From NCBI RefSeq assembly GCF_040939125.1, contig NZ_CP162495.1, positions 3,844,001 through 3,908,000 on the forward strand: a stretch of DNA of 64,000 nucleotides. Direction: 5' to 3'. This DNA comes from Clostridium sp. BJN0013 (lineage in GTDB: Bacteria; Bacillota; Clostridia; Clostridiales; Clostridiaceae). The notes beneath the pieces were generated by a model that searched no databases, was not told the DNA's origin, and saw only the letters and a list, made by a program, of their open reading frames with translations. Position 1 is the stretch's first letter. Each line of letters begins with the position of its first letter. Shown here in pieces: positions 8,841 to 17,841 of this stretch. A program made the position numbers and the translations under genes.

Positions 8841-8950
8841 TTCTTTACAATGAGGATGCATATGATATTTTTATCATCAAAACTAGTATATATCTTGCCT
8901 GCTTTGCACACTGGCTTTAAATCATATGCATGAAGGCTCGTTGTAAAGAA
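8841..8950. repeat. Long imperfect inverted repeat
   Basis: TTCTTTACAA plus GCATATGAT (8841-8866) is mirrored at 8921-8950 by ATCATATGCAT and TTGTAAAGAA, with 54 bases between. The right arm has a few extra bases. It lies between the IS982 and IS4 elements. I see no gene in 8691-9151; this may be the relic of a small mobile element. The original stop of the interrupted MFS gene also falls here (9126). Confidence 0.5.
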
Positions 8951-9151
8951 TTTAAAATTAGAAATTTTAGCTTCTAACTTTAGAAGAGTTTTAAATTACA
9001 AAATACAACTATTTATAGGTATTAATATACAAATACACAAAACATGTAACTAAGGGCTAACCCATAAAATTTTATATGCGTTTGCCCTATTATGGTTTCA
9101 ATAATATAAAACTAAACAAACGCTTTCAACTTTCTATATGCAGCTTTATAT

Positions 9152-10643
9152 CTGACCTACGGACAGTAAAAAGGTGCTATTAGGATAGAAAAAGAAGATT
9201 ATGCAAAAGTTAAATAAGTTACCAATGGAAAAGTATAAAAAAATATAGCCAAGCTCTAAAATATAAGTTAAATTTATAGCAACTTATAAAAAAGGAGAGC
9301 TGGCTATGATAAACAACCAAGAATATATTACATCAGAATTAGAAAAAATACTATACAAAATATTACCCATAACTGCTAAAAGATTGAAGAACCTAGTTTA
9401 TATAATAATAGGGATTATATTATCAAAATCAGTTGTAATCTCAGATATTTTTGAAAAGCTAAAAGATGATTTCACGGGAGCAACTGAAGAAAGTAAAATA
9501 AAAAGAATATATAGATTTTTTACAAGTTCATCAATAGACCCAGAGTATTTATACAGCCTTTTTATTGAAGAAGTACTAAAAAAATATATAAAGTTAAGCA
9601 GCAGCAATAAAGTAATTATAATATTTGACCATACGACTATTGATAACAGATTCTTAATATTAAAATTTTCATTAAAAGTAGGTAAGAGATCAATTCCCAT
9701 ATGGTATAAAATATTTAGGTATGGTGAAAAAGGCAATAAGAGTTTTGAACACATAAAACAGGGATTAAGTGAACTCAAGGAGATATTTGCCCCTTATGAT
9801 TATGAGATTATAGTTCTTGCAGACAGGGGTTTTAAAAGTATAGATTTATTTAGATTCATAGACTCACTTGGCTTTAAATATTGTATTAGATGTACTAATG
9901 ATATGCTTGTAAAAATAGAGGGTAAAAAGGAAATTAAGTATTTAAGAGATATAACCCCTATGAAAAAAGTCGTAAGGAAATTTAACGGAGTTTTTTTGAG
10001 TGCTGAAGAATATGAATGTAATATAGCAGTATGTAAGGCAGAAGGGTCAGAAGATACCTGGTATCTGGCAACTAATATGGACAGTAAAAAAGCCTTGAGA
10101 GAATATAAAAAGAGATTCATAATAGAAGAAATGTTTAGAGATTTAAAATCTAATGGATTTCATGTGGAAGGTACATGGACAGAAAATATTGTTTATTTAA
10201 AGAATCTATATCTATGCTTAAGTATAGCATATACGTGGATAATAATATTAGGGGCAGATTGTTCTAAAAATAAGAAAAGCAGAATTATAGGTGCAACCAA
10301 GAAAATAAAAAATAAAGTAACTAGAATATACAGTCTGTTTAGAAGTGGATTGACATGGTTTAACAGATGTTATGATTCTAGTAGAAAAAAGTATAGACTT
10401 AAATTTAATTTTGTGCTTTATGATATATAGTATGGAGAAGCAGTATATTCTATGGTTAAAAATGAAATATCTACCTTAAATTAAAGGACAAGTATACCTA
10501 TACTAATTTACATAAACTTCATTTATATTAATATATACACTTTTTAGGTTATTAATGAAATTATACTACATGTATTTATATTCCTAAATGTAATTTCTGT
10601 GTAAATTATTTATTATTTATCCAAATAACTGTCCGTAAGTCAA
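9152..10643 (+). mobile_element. Intact IS4-family insertion sequence with 10-bp target duplication
   Basis: The left end CTGACCTACGGACAGT and the right end (inverted TTGACTTACGGACAGT) match at 14 of 16 bases. The element is directly flanked by AGCTTTATAT on both sides (9142-9151 and 10644-10653), a 10-bp duplication typical of IS4-group elements. It contains one intact transposase gene. The insertion point is inside the last codons of the minus-strand MFS gene. Because the duplication is perfect and the ORF intact, the insertion is probably recent. Confidence 0.9.
9306..10430 (+). CDS. IS4-family transposase
   Basis: The enzyme has 374 residues and an AAAAAGGAGAG site before ATG 9306. The catalytic DDE triad is visible as IIFDHTTIDNR (first Asp), VLADRGFKS (second Asp) and the YREK-type signature YKKRFIIEEMFRDLKSNG (Glu and Lys), followed by the usual HVEGTW. 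The length and motifs are those of a full IS4-type transposase. It catalyses cut-and-paste movement of the surrounding element. There is no frameshift or stop, so it may be active. Confidence 0.93.
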   Translation: MINNQEYITSELEKILYKILPITAKRLKNLVYIIIGIILSKSVVISDIFEKLKDDFTGATEESKIKRIYRFFTSSSIDPEYLYSLFIEEVLKKYIKLSSSNKVIIIFDHTTIDNRFLILKFSLKVGKRSIPIWYKIFRYGEKGNKSFEHIKQGLSELKEIFAPYDYEIIVLADRGFKSIDLFRFIDSLGFKYCIRCTNDMLVKIEGKKEIKYLRDITPMKKVVRKFNGVFLSAEEYECNIAVCKAEGSEDTWYLATNMDSKKALREYKKRFIIEEMFRDLKSNGFHVEGTWTENIVYLKNLYLCLSIAYTWIIILGADCSKNKKSRIIGATKKIKNKVTRIYSLFRSGLTWFNRCYDSSRKKYRLKFNFVLYDI

Positions 10644-11786
10644 AGCTTTATATACCCAAAAAGATTTGCCAGAAGCAGGCTACCTGTAACAATAAATACA
10701 CTGCGGATTCCAAATCGTGATGCTATCTGGCCACCTAGTATTGAACCGCTGAAAGTACCAAGATACTGTGCCGATATACTAAATCCAAATATTCTTCCTA
10801 TCAAATGCTCCGGGCTAATCTTTCTAACTATTACATTAACTGAAGGAGTCAATCCTGCAGTTGCAAGTCCTAAAATAAATCTGAGCAGCATAAGCTGCCA
10901 TGGATTTTTTACAAAGGCTTGAGGTATAAATACAATTCCCGCTGCAATAAGTGCTATAAGAATAACTTTTCTAGCTCCAATTCTGTCTGAAAATTTTCCA
11001 AGTCTTGGTGCCGCTATTATGCTGGCTAATCCTGATGCTGAAAATATAAGCCCTGAAATCAGTGCCACATGTTCAGAAGAATGGGCAAGCTTAGTAACAT
11101 ACACCGTTACAATAGGTTCTATGGAATAAAGAGCCAATTGCAAAATAAAAGATGTTACAAACATAATTACTATCAAATTATGCTTCTTTAATATTAAGCA
11201 CCCTTTTTTCTGAAGGTATAAAATTCTCTTTAACAAATACGGCTGTGGTTATAAATACAATCATCATAAGAGTTCCAGTTACAAAAAATACACTTTGCAG
11301 TCCCAGAACCTCTTCTAGATATCCTCCAATGGTAGGTCCTATAAGTGAACCCGATACAGAAGCTGTAGAAAGTGTTCCAAGAGCAAAGCCTACATGTTCC
11401 CTTTCAGTCTGGGTAGCAATTAATGTAATACAAGCTGTACTATACCCTGTAATAACCCCCTGAAGCAGCCGTAGCACTATAAGTTGATAACCATTATGTG
11501 AAAATCCCATGCAAAATATTACAATTGACATTCCCAAACTGGCTCTCAAAAGCATTAACTTTCTTCCATATTTGTCTGCGGCTTCACCCCAAATTGGCGA
11601 AAAAACAGCAGAAACTACAAAGGTAACACCAAAAGCAATTCCTGAAAGCTGCTCAATAGAATTTGTATCATGGATTCTAAGATACTTAATGTAAAGGGGC
11701 ATCACAGGAGCTATCTGGCTCATCCCTATTAATGTTACAAACATACCAAACCAACAAACTATCAAATTTCTCTTCCAAATCTTCAT
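10640..11786 (-). pseudogene. MFS multidrug exporter gene, frameshifted and interrupted by IS4
   Basis: The two halves of one 12-helix major facilitator protein lie in different frames. Residues 1-202 start at ATG 11786 and include the DKYGRKLM loop. The second half covers 10640 to about 11225 and includes a second repeat with DRIGARKV. A net one-base shift in or near an A6 run at about 11211-11216 explains the break: removing one A gives SEKGCLILKKHNLIVIMF. The 3' end is cut by the IS4 element; across it the ancestral gene would have continued HIES and stopped at 9126. It resembles MdtG/Bmr-like drug exporters. It is likely inactive unless the frameshift is a sequencing error. Confidence 0.8.
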
Positions 11787-11894
11787 AAATTAAGCCTTCT
11801 TATATTCACAGTGTTTAACTCTATCATAAATAATACCATAAACTTTTCTAAAAATATGCGTAAACTTACGCTTATAGAATAATATTTTTTCCCT

Positions 11895-12097
11895 ATCAAG
11901 TGATTCTTAGGCTCAGGTGGAGTTTGCTTATAAGGAATACCTTTCTCCATCTGAACCTTATTAACAGTATTCTTAGTGTCTTTAGCACTTAGAATACCTT
12001 ATCCTTTAGGGGAAGAACTTATCCAGGGGCGTAGCAGTGCTTATCCCCCACTTTGAAGAATATGGGGGTGTTAGCAATGGTAGCCTTCGGATAAAAA
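11895..12097 (+). repeat. Dispersed structured repeat, copy A
   Basis: This 203-bp copy has the arm TTCTTAGGCTCAGGTGGAG, which pairs with CTCCATCTGAACCTTA. It then has an extra segment of about 48 bp with its own hairpin, and a 3' domain closed by CTTATCC/GGATAA with an inner CCCCCA/TGGGGG hairpin around CTTTGAAGAATA. Three other copies occur at 15937, 28561 and 50116. It lies just upstream of the TetR gene promoter. It could be a small RNA gene, a leader element or an intergenic repeat. The rest of 11787-12172 holds only promoter and operator sequence. Confidence 0.75.
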
Positions 12098-12102
12098 CCT
12101 AA

Positions 12103-12150
12103 TTGACAACAATATTAAAAAGTAGTACATTGTAAGTGAGTACTTACTCA
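12103..12150 (+). promoter_or_regulatory. Promoter and TetR-type operator of the efflux operon
   Basis: TTGACA at 12103-12108 is followed after 17 bases by TACATT at 12126-12131. The perfect palindrome TGAGTACTTACTCA (12137-12150), overlapping the wider GTAAGTGAGTACTTAC, covers the expected transcription start. Such a site just before a tetR gene is the usual place for autorepression. Confidence 0.7.
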
Positions 12151-12172
12151 TTTATTTACATGGAGGTATAAT

Positions 12173-12850
12173 ATGAATTTTTCAGATGACAATTATGAAA
12201 AACTTTTTGAAGATTTTTTAAATGATAACAATTTAAGCGATAAAGAATTCACAGAAAGACAATGGCAAATTCTCAATGCGGCTATTAAAGTATTTTCTCA
12301 AAATGGCTATGGAAACAGCAGAACCAGTGAGATTGCAAGAGAGGCATCTGTGGCTGAAGGAACAATATTTAGATATTACAAGACAAAAAAAGATCTACTT
12401 ATGGGACTTATAATTCCTTTTGCCACAAAATTTATGAAACCACTTGTACTGGAATCTGCAATAAAAATAATGGAAAGCAGTGAGGATAAACCCATAGGTG
12501 AAGTTTTAAAAGAACTTATGGCAGATAGAATAGAACTTGTGAAAAAAAATCTTCCACTGATTAAAACTGTTCTAGTGGAGGCATCCTATCATCCGGAACT
12601 TTTAAGTGTACTTAAAGAACAAATAATATCTAAAGCTTTTCCTGTAGTTGAAAAATTTATAAATGAATATGTTAAGAAAAATGAGCTACGGAATATTGAT
12701 TCTTCTTTGATATTACGAAGTATAGTAAGCATTATAGGAGGTTACATATTCTTGAGTAGTGTTTTTCCTGAATATTTTGCAGGAGAAGGAGACAAAAAAG
12801 AAATAGATAAATTAATGGATATTTTGCTCAATGGTATTAAACAAAAATAA
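12173..12850 (+). CDS. TetR/AcrR family transcriptional regulator
   Basis: The protein has 225 residues and a TGGAGG site before ATG 12173. A canonical TetR helix-turn-helix lies at about residues 28-72 (QILNAAIKVFSQNGYGNSRT ... GTIFRYYKTKKDLL). The N-terminal 20 residues are an acidic extension. The C-terminal ligand domain is not recognisable to a named family. It is the first gene of an operon with HlyD, ABC ATPase and permease genes, so it most likely represses this exporter and is released by a substrate or stress ligand. Confidence 0.9.
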   Translation: MNFSDDNYEKLFEDFLNDNNLSDKEFTERQWQILNAAIKVFSQNGYGNSRTSEIAREASVAEGTIFRYYKTKKDLLMGLIIPFATKFMKPLVLESAIKIMESSEDKPIGEVLKELMADRIELVKKNLPLIKTVLVEASYHPELLSVLKEQIISKAFPVVEKFINEYVKKNELRNIDSSLILRSIVSIIGGYIFLSSVFPEYFAGEGDKKEIDKLMDILLNGIKQK

Positions 12851-12867
12851 GAAGGGGAGGCAGGTCC

Positions 12868-13986
12868 GTGAAAAACAAATTAAAAAACATGAAACCAGTT
12901 ATTATTTTTACTGTAATTTTAATAGGCCTATCAACATTTTTTATTATTAAAAATACTATGGATAAAAGCTCCAATGAATTTCAGTTTTCAGGCACTGTAG
13001 AAGCAGATGAATTAAATGCCAGTAGCGAAATATCAGGGAAAATAAAGGATATCAAAGTGGAAGAAGGTACTAAAGTTAAATCTGGAGATATAATAGCAGT
13101 ACTAGATTCAGATGAAAATACAATTAATGTGAATCAGGCTAATATTTCACTTGAAAATGCAGAAAATGAACTGGGGAAAGTCAACGACGGCACCAGAGTC
13201 GAAGAAATAAATGCACAAAAAGAGCTGGTAAAACAAAGCGAATCTCTGGTAACACAAGGGGAAGCTGCCCTTGAAACTTCCCAGAATAATCTTAATAACG
13301 CCCAGACTAACTATGATTATAAGAAGAAAATATATGATGACCATTTAACTCTTAATGAAAAAGGATATGAATCTAATGAAAGTTTAGACAAATACAAAAA
13401 TGATTTGGATAATGCCCAAACAGCCCTAAATAATGCAAAAAGTGCCTTATCATCTGCAAATGCTCAGCTTAAAAGCTATAAAGCCCAACTGGCAGCTGCC
13501 ACTGATAAACTTACTCTTTTAGTTAATAGTGCTACAGCCAGAGATGAGGCCACAGCCAAGTATGGTATTGATCAAGCTGAGCAGAATATAGCACTATCTA
13601 AAATTGCTTTGGAGAAAAGTAATATAAAAGCTTCATCAGATGGAATTGTAGAAACAGTTAATTTTAAAAAAGGAGAATATGTATCTTTAGGTTCCCCAAT
13701 TATAACCCTCCTTGACAGCAATAATATGTATATAAAAATATATGTTCCTGAAAAAATACTTCCATATGTAAAACTTAACAAAAAAGTTACTATGAAAAGT
13801 GACTTTATAAAAGATAAAGTTATAAAGGGAAAAGTATGCTATATATCCAAAGAAGCAGAATTTACACCTATGAATATTGTGACCAAGGAAGATAGAATGA
13901 AACTTGTATATGAAGTAAAAATAAAAATATCAGATAATCTCGAGGCTGTGAAATCAGGCATGCTTTTAGATGTTACTCTGAAATAA
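12868..13986 (+). CDS. HlyD/YbhG-type membrane fusion protein
   Basis: The protein has 372 residues, starting at GTG 12868 after GGGGAGG. One N-terminal membrane anchor is at residues about 12-29. A lipoyl-like half (ISGKIKDIKVEEGTKVKSGD) and a long Ala/Gln-rich coiled coil (about 85-235) follow, and the second lipoyl half (IKASSDGIVETVNFKKGEYV) precedes the beta-barrel. This is the periplasmic-adaptor fold, used in Gram-positives as an extracytoplasmic partner of ABC exporters. The two ABC genes follow 12 bp downstream. Substrate unknown. Confidence 0.9.
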   Translation: MKNKLKNMKPVIIFTVILIGLSTFFIIKNTMDKSSNEFQFSGTVEADELNASSEISGKIKDIKVEEGTKVKSGDIIAVLDSDENTINVNQANISLENAENELGKVNDGTRVEEINAQKELVKQSESLVTQGEAALETSQNNLNNAQTNYDYKKKIYDDHLTLNEKGYESNESLDKYKNDLDNAQTALNNAKSALSSANAQLKSYKAQLAAATDKLTLLVNSATARDEATAKYGIDQAEQNIALSKIALEKSNIKASSDGIVETVNFKKGEYVSLGSPIITLLDSNNMYIKIYVPEKILPYVKLNKKVTMKSDFIKDKVIKGKVCYISKEAEFTPMNIVTKEDRMKLVYEVKIKISDNLEAVKSGMLLDVTLK

Positions 13987-13998
13987 AGGAGAATTACT

Positions 13999-14796
13999 AT
14001 GGATTATGCAATTTCTATCAACAATCTTACAAAAAAATTTGGGGATTTTACAGCTGTGGATAATCTGTCCTTTTGTATTCCAAAGGGAAAAATATTTGGT
14101 CTTTTGGGTCCAAATGGCTCTGGAAAATCCACAACTATAAGGATGATATGTGGGGTTTTAAAACCTACTTCAGGAGAAGGTTCAGTTTTAGGATATGATC
14201 TTATTAAAGATTCTGAAAAGATAAAACAGAATATAGGATATATGTCTCAAAAATTCAGCCTTTATGAAGATCTTACCGTAGAGGAAAATCTAGATTTTTA
14301 TGGAAACATATATATGCTCCCCAGAGAAAAGCTTGATATAAGAAAAAAAGAACTTATTCACATGGCAAATCTTACAGGAAAAGAAAAAAACCTGGCAGGA
14401 ACACTTTCCGGGGGATGGAAACAGAGATTGGCACTAGGATGTTCCCTAATACACAACCCCAGCCTGTTAATTTTAGATGAACCCACTGCAGGAGTGGACC
14501 CGGTTTCAAGAAGAGAATTCTGGTATACAATAAGTAATCTGGTATCAGATGGAATCACCGTACTAGTAACCACCCATTACATGGATGAAGCCTCTATCTG
14601 CGATATAATAGGTTTTATATTTAACAGTAAACTTATAACCATAGATACCCCTGAAAATTTATACAAAAAAAATAATATAGAAAACTTAGAGGATATATTT
14701 ATTAAATACGTTAAAGAACTTTCAAATAGAGAAGTAGTGTCCTCCTTTACCCAATTGAAACAAATAAAAAATGAAAAAGGAGGGCATAAAAATTGA
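13999..14796 (+). CDS. ABC exporter ATP-binding protein
   Basis: The ATPase has 265 residues. Walker A is GLLGPNGSGKSTT (about 35-47), the Q-loop is at MSQKFSLYED, the signature is LSGGWKQRLALG, and Walker B is [13 protein letters not shown], followed by the H-loop VTTHYMDEA. This is the CcmA/YbhF-like class that energises ABC-2 permeases. It overlaps the start of the permease gene by a few bases, so the two are translationally coupled. Confidence 0.93.
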   Translation: MDYAISINNLTKKFGDFTAVDNLSFCIPKGKIFGLLGPNGSGKSTTIRMICGVLKPTSGEGSVLGYDLIKDSEKIKQNIGYMSQKFSLYEDLTVEENLDFYGNIYMLPREKLDIRKKELIHMANLTGKEKNLAGTLSGGWKQRLALGCSLIHNPSLLILDEPTAGVDPVSRREFWYTISNLVSDGITVLVTTHYMDEASICDIIGFIFNSKLITIDTPENLYKKNNIENLEDIFIKYVKELSNREVVSSFTQLKQIKNEKGGHKN

Positions 14797-15926
14797 AACT
14801 TAAAAGACTAATCACAGTTACAAAAAAGGAATTTATCCATATAAAAAGAGATAAACCAAGCCTTATTATAGCCCTTATAATGCCAATAATGATGCTGCTT
14901 TTATTTGGATTTGCAGCAAATACAGATGTAAATAACGTAAATCTCATGATATATGACGGCAGTAAAACTTTAGAAAGCAGACAACTTGTAAATGCATTTA
15001 TAAATTCATATTATTTCAAACTTTATGGTTCCGCAGATTCATATAATGAGGTAGAAAAATATATTGACATGGGAAAAGTAAAAGTAGGAATTGTAATACC
15101 ATCTGACTATTCTAAGAAATTAAATAGAAATGAAACAGCCAGTGTTCAAGTGTTGGTAGATGGCTCTGATCCTACTATAGCAAGAACTGCCATGTCTTAT
15201 TCCATGCTTATAGGAAATAACTATTCCACTAAAATAAAAAAAGTAGAACTAAAAAAATCTGAAAGTAATATACCAACAAGTGCAGGAATAAATATAAAAC
15301 CTCTACTACTTTATAACCCTACCCTGGAAAGCAGTAAATTCAACGTACCTGGTGTTATGGGATTAATTCTTCAAAACATCACCATTATATTGACTTCCTT
15401 TGCAATGGTACGTGAACGTGAAAAAGGTACTATTGAACAGCTTATTATGACACCTATTACTCCCTTTGAACTCATAATGGGGAAATTGGTGCCATACACA
15501 ATAATTGGCTTTTTAAATATGGTGACTGTATTGATTTTAGGTAATTTGCTGTTTGGTATAGTTATAAAAGGAAGTGTGATACTATTTATGGTACTTGGAA
15601 CCTTATTTTTAATATGCTCTCTAGCCATAGGTATGTTTATTTCTACTGTTGCCAAAACTCAACTACAGGCAATGCAGGCTTCTTTGGCACTTTTACTTCC
15701 AAGTGTGCTGCTGTCGGGGTTCATGTTCCCAAGAGAAGCCATGCCTAAAATAATCTATCTCATAAGCTGTGCTCTGCCACTAACTTATTTTCTTCAAATT
15801 CTAAGGGCTATAATAGTAAAAGGAGTGAGTTTGTCATATATTATAGGTCCCATAGTATCTTTAAGCCTGTTAATTATTATAATTATAGGTTTAACAATGA
15901 TTAAGTTCAATAAGACATTAGAATAG
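14793..15926 (+). CDS. ABC-2 type permease (YbhS/YbhR-like)
   Basis: The permease has 377 residues and starts at TTG 14793 behind AAAGGAGGG. One membrane segment near residues 22-42 is followed by a large extracytoplasmic region (about 43-180), then five hydrophobic segments to the C-terminus. The signature VREREKGTIEQLIMTPI before the second half is typical of ABC-2 permeases. A single permease gene is present, so the exporter is probably a homodimer. With the ATPase and HlyD protein it should form a drug or lipid efflux pump. Confidence 0.92.
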   Translation: MKLKRLITVTKKEFIHIKRDKPSLIIALIMPIMMLLLFGFAANTDVNNVNLMIYDGSKTLESRQLVNAFINSYYFKLYGSADSYNEVEKYIDMGKVKVGIVIPSDYSKKLNRNETASVQVLVDGSDPTIARTAMSYSMLIGNNYSTKIKKVELKKSESNIPTSAGINIKPLLLYNPTLESSKFNVPGVMGLILQNITIILTSFAMVREREKGTIEQLIMTPITPFELIMGKLVPYTIIGFLNMVTVLILGNLLFGIVIKGSVILFMVLGTLFLICSLAIGMFISTVAKTQLQAMQASLALLLPSVLLSGFMFPREAMPKIIYLISCALPLTYFLQILRAIIVKGVSLSYIIGPIVSLSLLIIIIIGLTMIKFNKTLE

Positions 15927-15936
15927 TAGTACATCA

Positions 15937-16095
15937 TTTTTATACCCAAACTGCTACTGCCAACATTTTTACATTCTTCAAAGTTGAGATATCCACATTG
16001 CTACGTTCCTTTAAAATTCTTTAAAATTCTTCTAGGATTCAGATAAAAAATATTATCTATAGTAAACTCTACCTGAATCTTAGAAGAATTTAATA
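15937..16095 (-). repeat. Dispersed structured repeat, copy D (diverged)
   Basis: Read on the minus strand, this copy starts with TTCTTCTAAGATTCAGGTAG and pairs with CTGAATCCTAGAAGAA. It then has GGAACGTAGCAATGTGG, CAACTTTGAAGAATG and GGGTATAAAA, matching the order of blocks in copies A, B and C. The inner hairpin is poorly conserved. It fills the space between two convergent genes, where it may also act as a terminator. Confidence 0.6.
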
Positions 16096-16108
16096 AATTT
16101 ATATATTT

Positions 16109-17094
16109 TTAATATTTATAAAGCATAACTATACTTTGAGAACCGCTGCCAATGGTCCAGAACACTACATAATCTCCTCTTTTAACTTTTCCTTGTTCTA
16201 TAGCTTCATATAATGCTATAAAAGGACTGCTTGTACTAGTATATCCATATCTATCTCCTACGTAGATACTCTTGTCCTCATCTATATTCATAAGCTCCCT
16301 TATATGCTCTATATTTGCAAATGCAAATTGTGAAAAACAAAACATACTAATATTATCTTCTGTTAATCCTTTCTTCTTTAACATTCTAGTCATAATTTCA
16401 GCTGCAGGATAAACGCATGCCCCTCCATCAAAAGGAAGCCATTTGAAACGAAATTCATCTACATTTTTTGATTTAAAAAAACTGGAAAATCCATTCCGTG
16501 GACACATAATATTTTCACTTTCTTCTGTGTTTATATAATATTCCGCATCAAGTATCCCACAATTTTCATTTACTTTTTCTAGAACTACTGCACAAGCAGC
16601 ATGTCCATAATTGCCATAACAAAGTTCATTATTAGGAGCAACCAAGGAATGCATATCATCATAACCCACAACAAGGCTTTTTTTGCTCGATTTGATGCTA
16701 TTAAATAATTTGATGCGAGTTCCAGAGCAACCGTCATACCAGCACAATTGGCATTCATATCAAAACACATTACATTTCTTCCTGCATTTAACTCTTTATG
16801 TAATAAAATTGACATTGAAGGTGCAATATATTCCGACAATATAGAGGAACATATTATCATATCTATGTCATTACCGGTCAAGTTTGCCTTGACTAATACA
16901 GATTTTGATACTTTTAGAGCTAAAGATAAAGTTGTTTCATCATCGTCAAACATAAATCTTTTATCCCTACCCATTATATCCTCTAACAAATGATTTACAT
17001 GTTTACCTTGCTTCTCGAAGTGCTTTAAATAAAAATCATTTGAAACAACTTTAGAACCATGACAGATATCAATACAATTCAATTTTACACCCAT
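16109..17094 (-). pseudogene. KAS III-like (3-oxoacyl-ACP synthase III superfamily) gene with frameshift
   Basis: Two overlapping frames encode one thiolase-fold protein of about 328 residues. The first starts at ATG 17094 (TAAGGAGGG site) and ends out of frame near 16585. The second runs to 16109. The join is at an A7 run (16678-16684): one more A gives SNRAKKSLVVGYDDM. The active-site Cys is kept (ANCAGMT), but the usual catalytic His (HQANxRI) reads FAFANIEHI and the Asn block (YGNTSSA) reads YGYTSTSS. A decarboxylating condensation is therefore unlikely even if the frame is intact; an acyltransferase-like role is possible. The gene follows a STAS-like gene. Confidence 0.7.
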
Positions 17095-17161
17095 ATTAGC
17101 CCTCCTTAAACAACAAAAATAATAAGTTTATAAGATTCCACCTAATTTCCTCTATAGGCTA

Positions 17162-17494
17162 TTATACTATCTCCACATCAAGTCCTGAATTTCTGGCTAT
17201 TCTTGTAAACTGCATCTTTAAAGTTGCATTGTTTCCCGCATTTATGATAACTTTCTTGAAATTCAAATCTTTATACATCTTAAAGCAGCTTTCCAACATC
17301 GGCACCATATCCCGGGTAGAAACCTTTAATTCTTTGCAATCAAAAGATAAAATGTACTGAGAAGGTTGTATAGTAGATACTATTTTTTGGAATTCTTCCA
17401 TAAAACTTTCAGCATCTTTCTCTTCATACATACCCCATACTTTTACATCCAATTCTTTTTTTCCCTTGTCCAAATTAATTTCATGTTTTTTCAT
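17162..17494 (-). CDS. Small STAS-like protein of unknown function
   Basis: A 110-residue protein, MKKHEINLDKGKKELDVKVW, followed by alternating beta strands and helices (YILSFDCKELKVSTRDMVPM ... KKVIINAG). The pattern suggests a STAS/anti-sigma-antagonist-like fold, which is a guess from secondary structure and not a firm assignment. It ends 68 bp before the KAS III-like gene on the same strand and is probably cotranscribed with it. No membrane segment or Cys-based motif is seen. Confidence 0.5.
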   Translation of the reverse strand: MKKHEINLDKGKKELDVKVWGMYEEKDAESFMEEFQKIVSTIQPSQYILSFDCKELKVSTRDMVPMLESCFKMYKDLNFKKVIINAGNNATLKMQFTRIARNSGLDVEIV

Positions 17495-17575
17495 AATTTA
17501 ATACACCTGTCCTTTCATTTATTTAAATTTATTATTAGTATTAATAATAATTATCATCCTGATCAAAAATTAAAA

Positions 17576-17598
17576 GGTGCCTATATAGCATAGGCACC
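17576..17598. terminator. Strong bidirectional terminator
   Basis: GGTGCCTAT and ATAGGCACC form a perfect 9-bp stem with a 5-base loop, flanked by A/T runs on both sides. On the minus strand it follows the dehydrogenase gene ending at 17842 by about 245 bp. The remainder of 17495-17841 is AT-rich, without a gene. Confidence 0.75.
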
Positions 17599-17841
17599 AA
17601 AAAAGTATAAATACACATATTAAAGTCTTATAATTATAATTTTGGCAACCTGGCAATCATAGAAAAATAACTTTTCTTTAGACCCATAGCTTTGCGACCT
17701 TATTTTTCAATAAGTGTGCTATTATCAATATATATTCATAATTTTACATGTAATTTTTAGAATTTTCAAGAATAATATCTAAACTTTACCTTAATTTTTT
17801 CATTTTTTAAAAGATTATTCATTATTTAATTAAACTTTTCT

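Noticed and set aside
9398-9778. Minus-strand open frame inside the IS4 transposase gene
   Set aside because: It is a shadow of the transposase, which has complete DDE motifs on the plus strand.
16585-16747. Programmed frameshift in the KAS III-like gene
   Set aside because: An A7 run could slip, but no stimulatory structure or conserved evidence is visible. A pseudogene or sequencing error is simpler.
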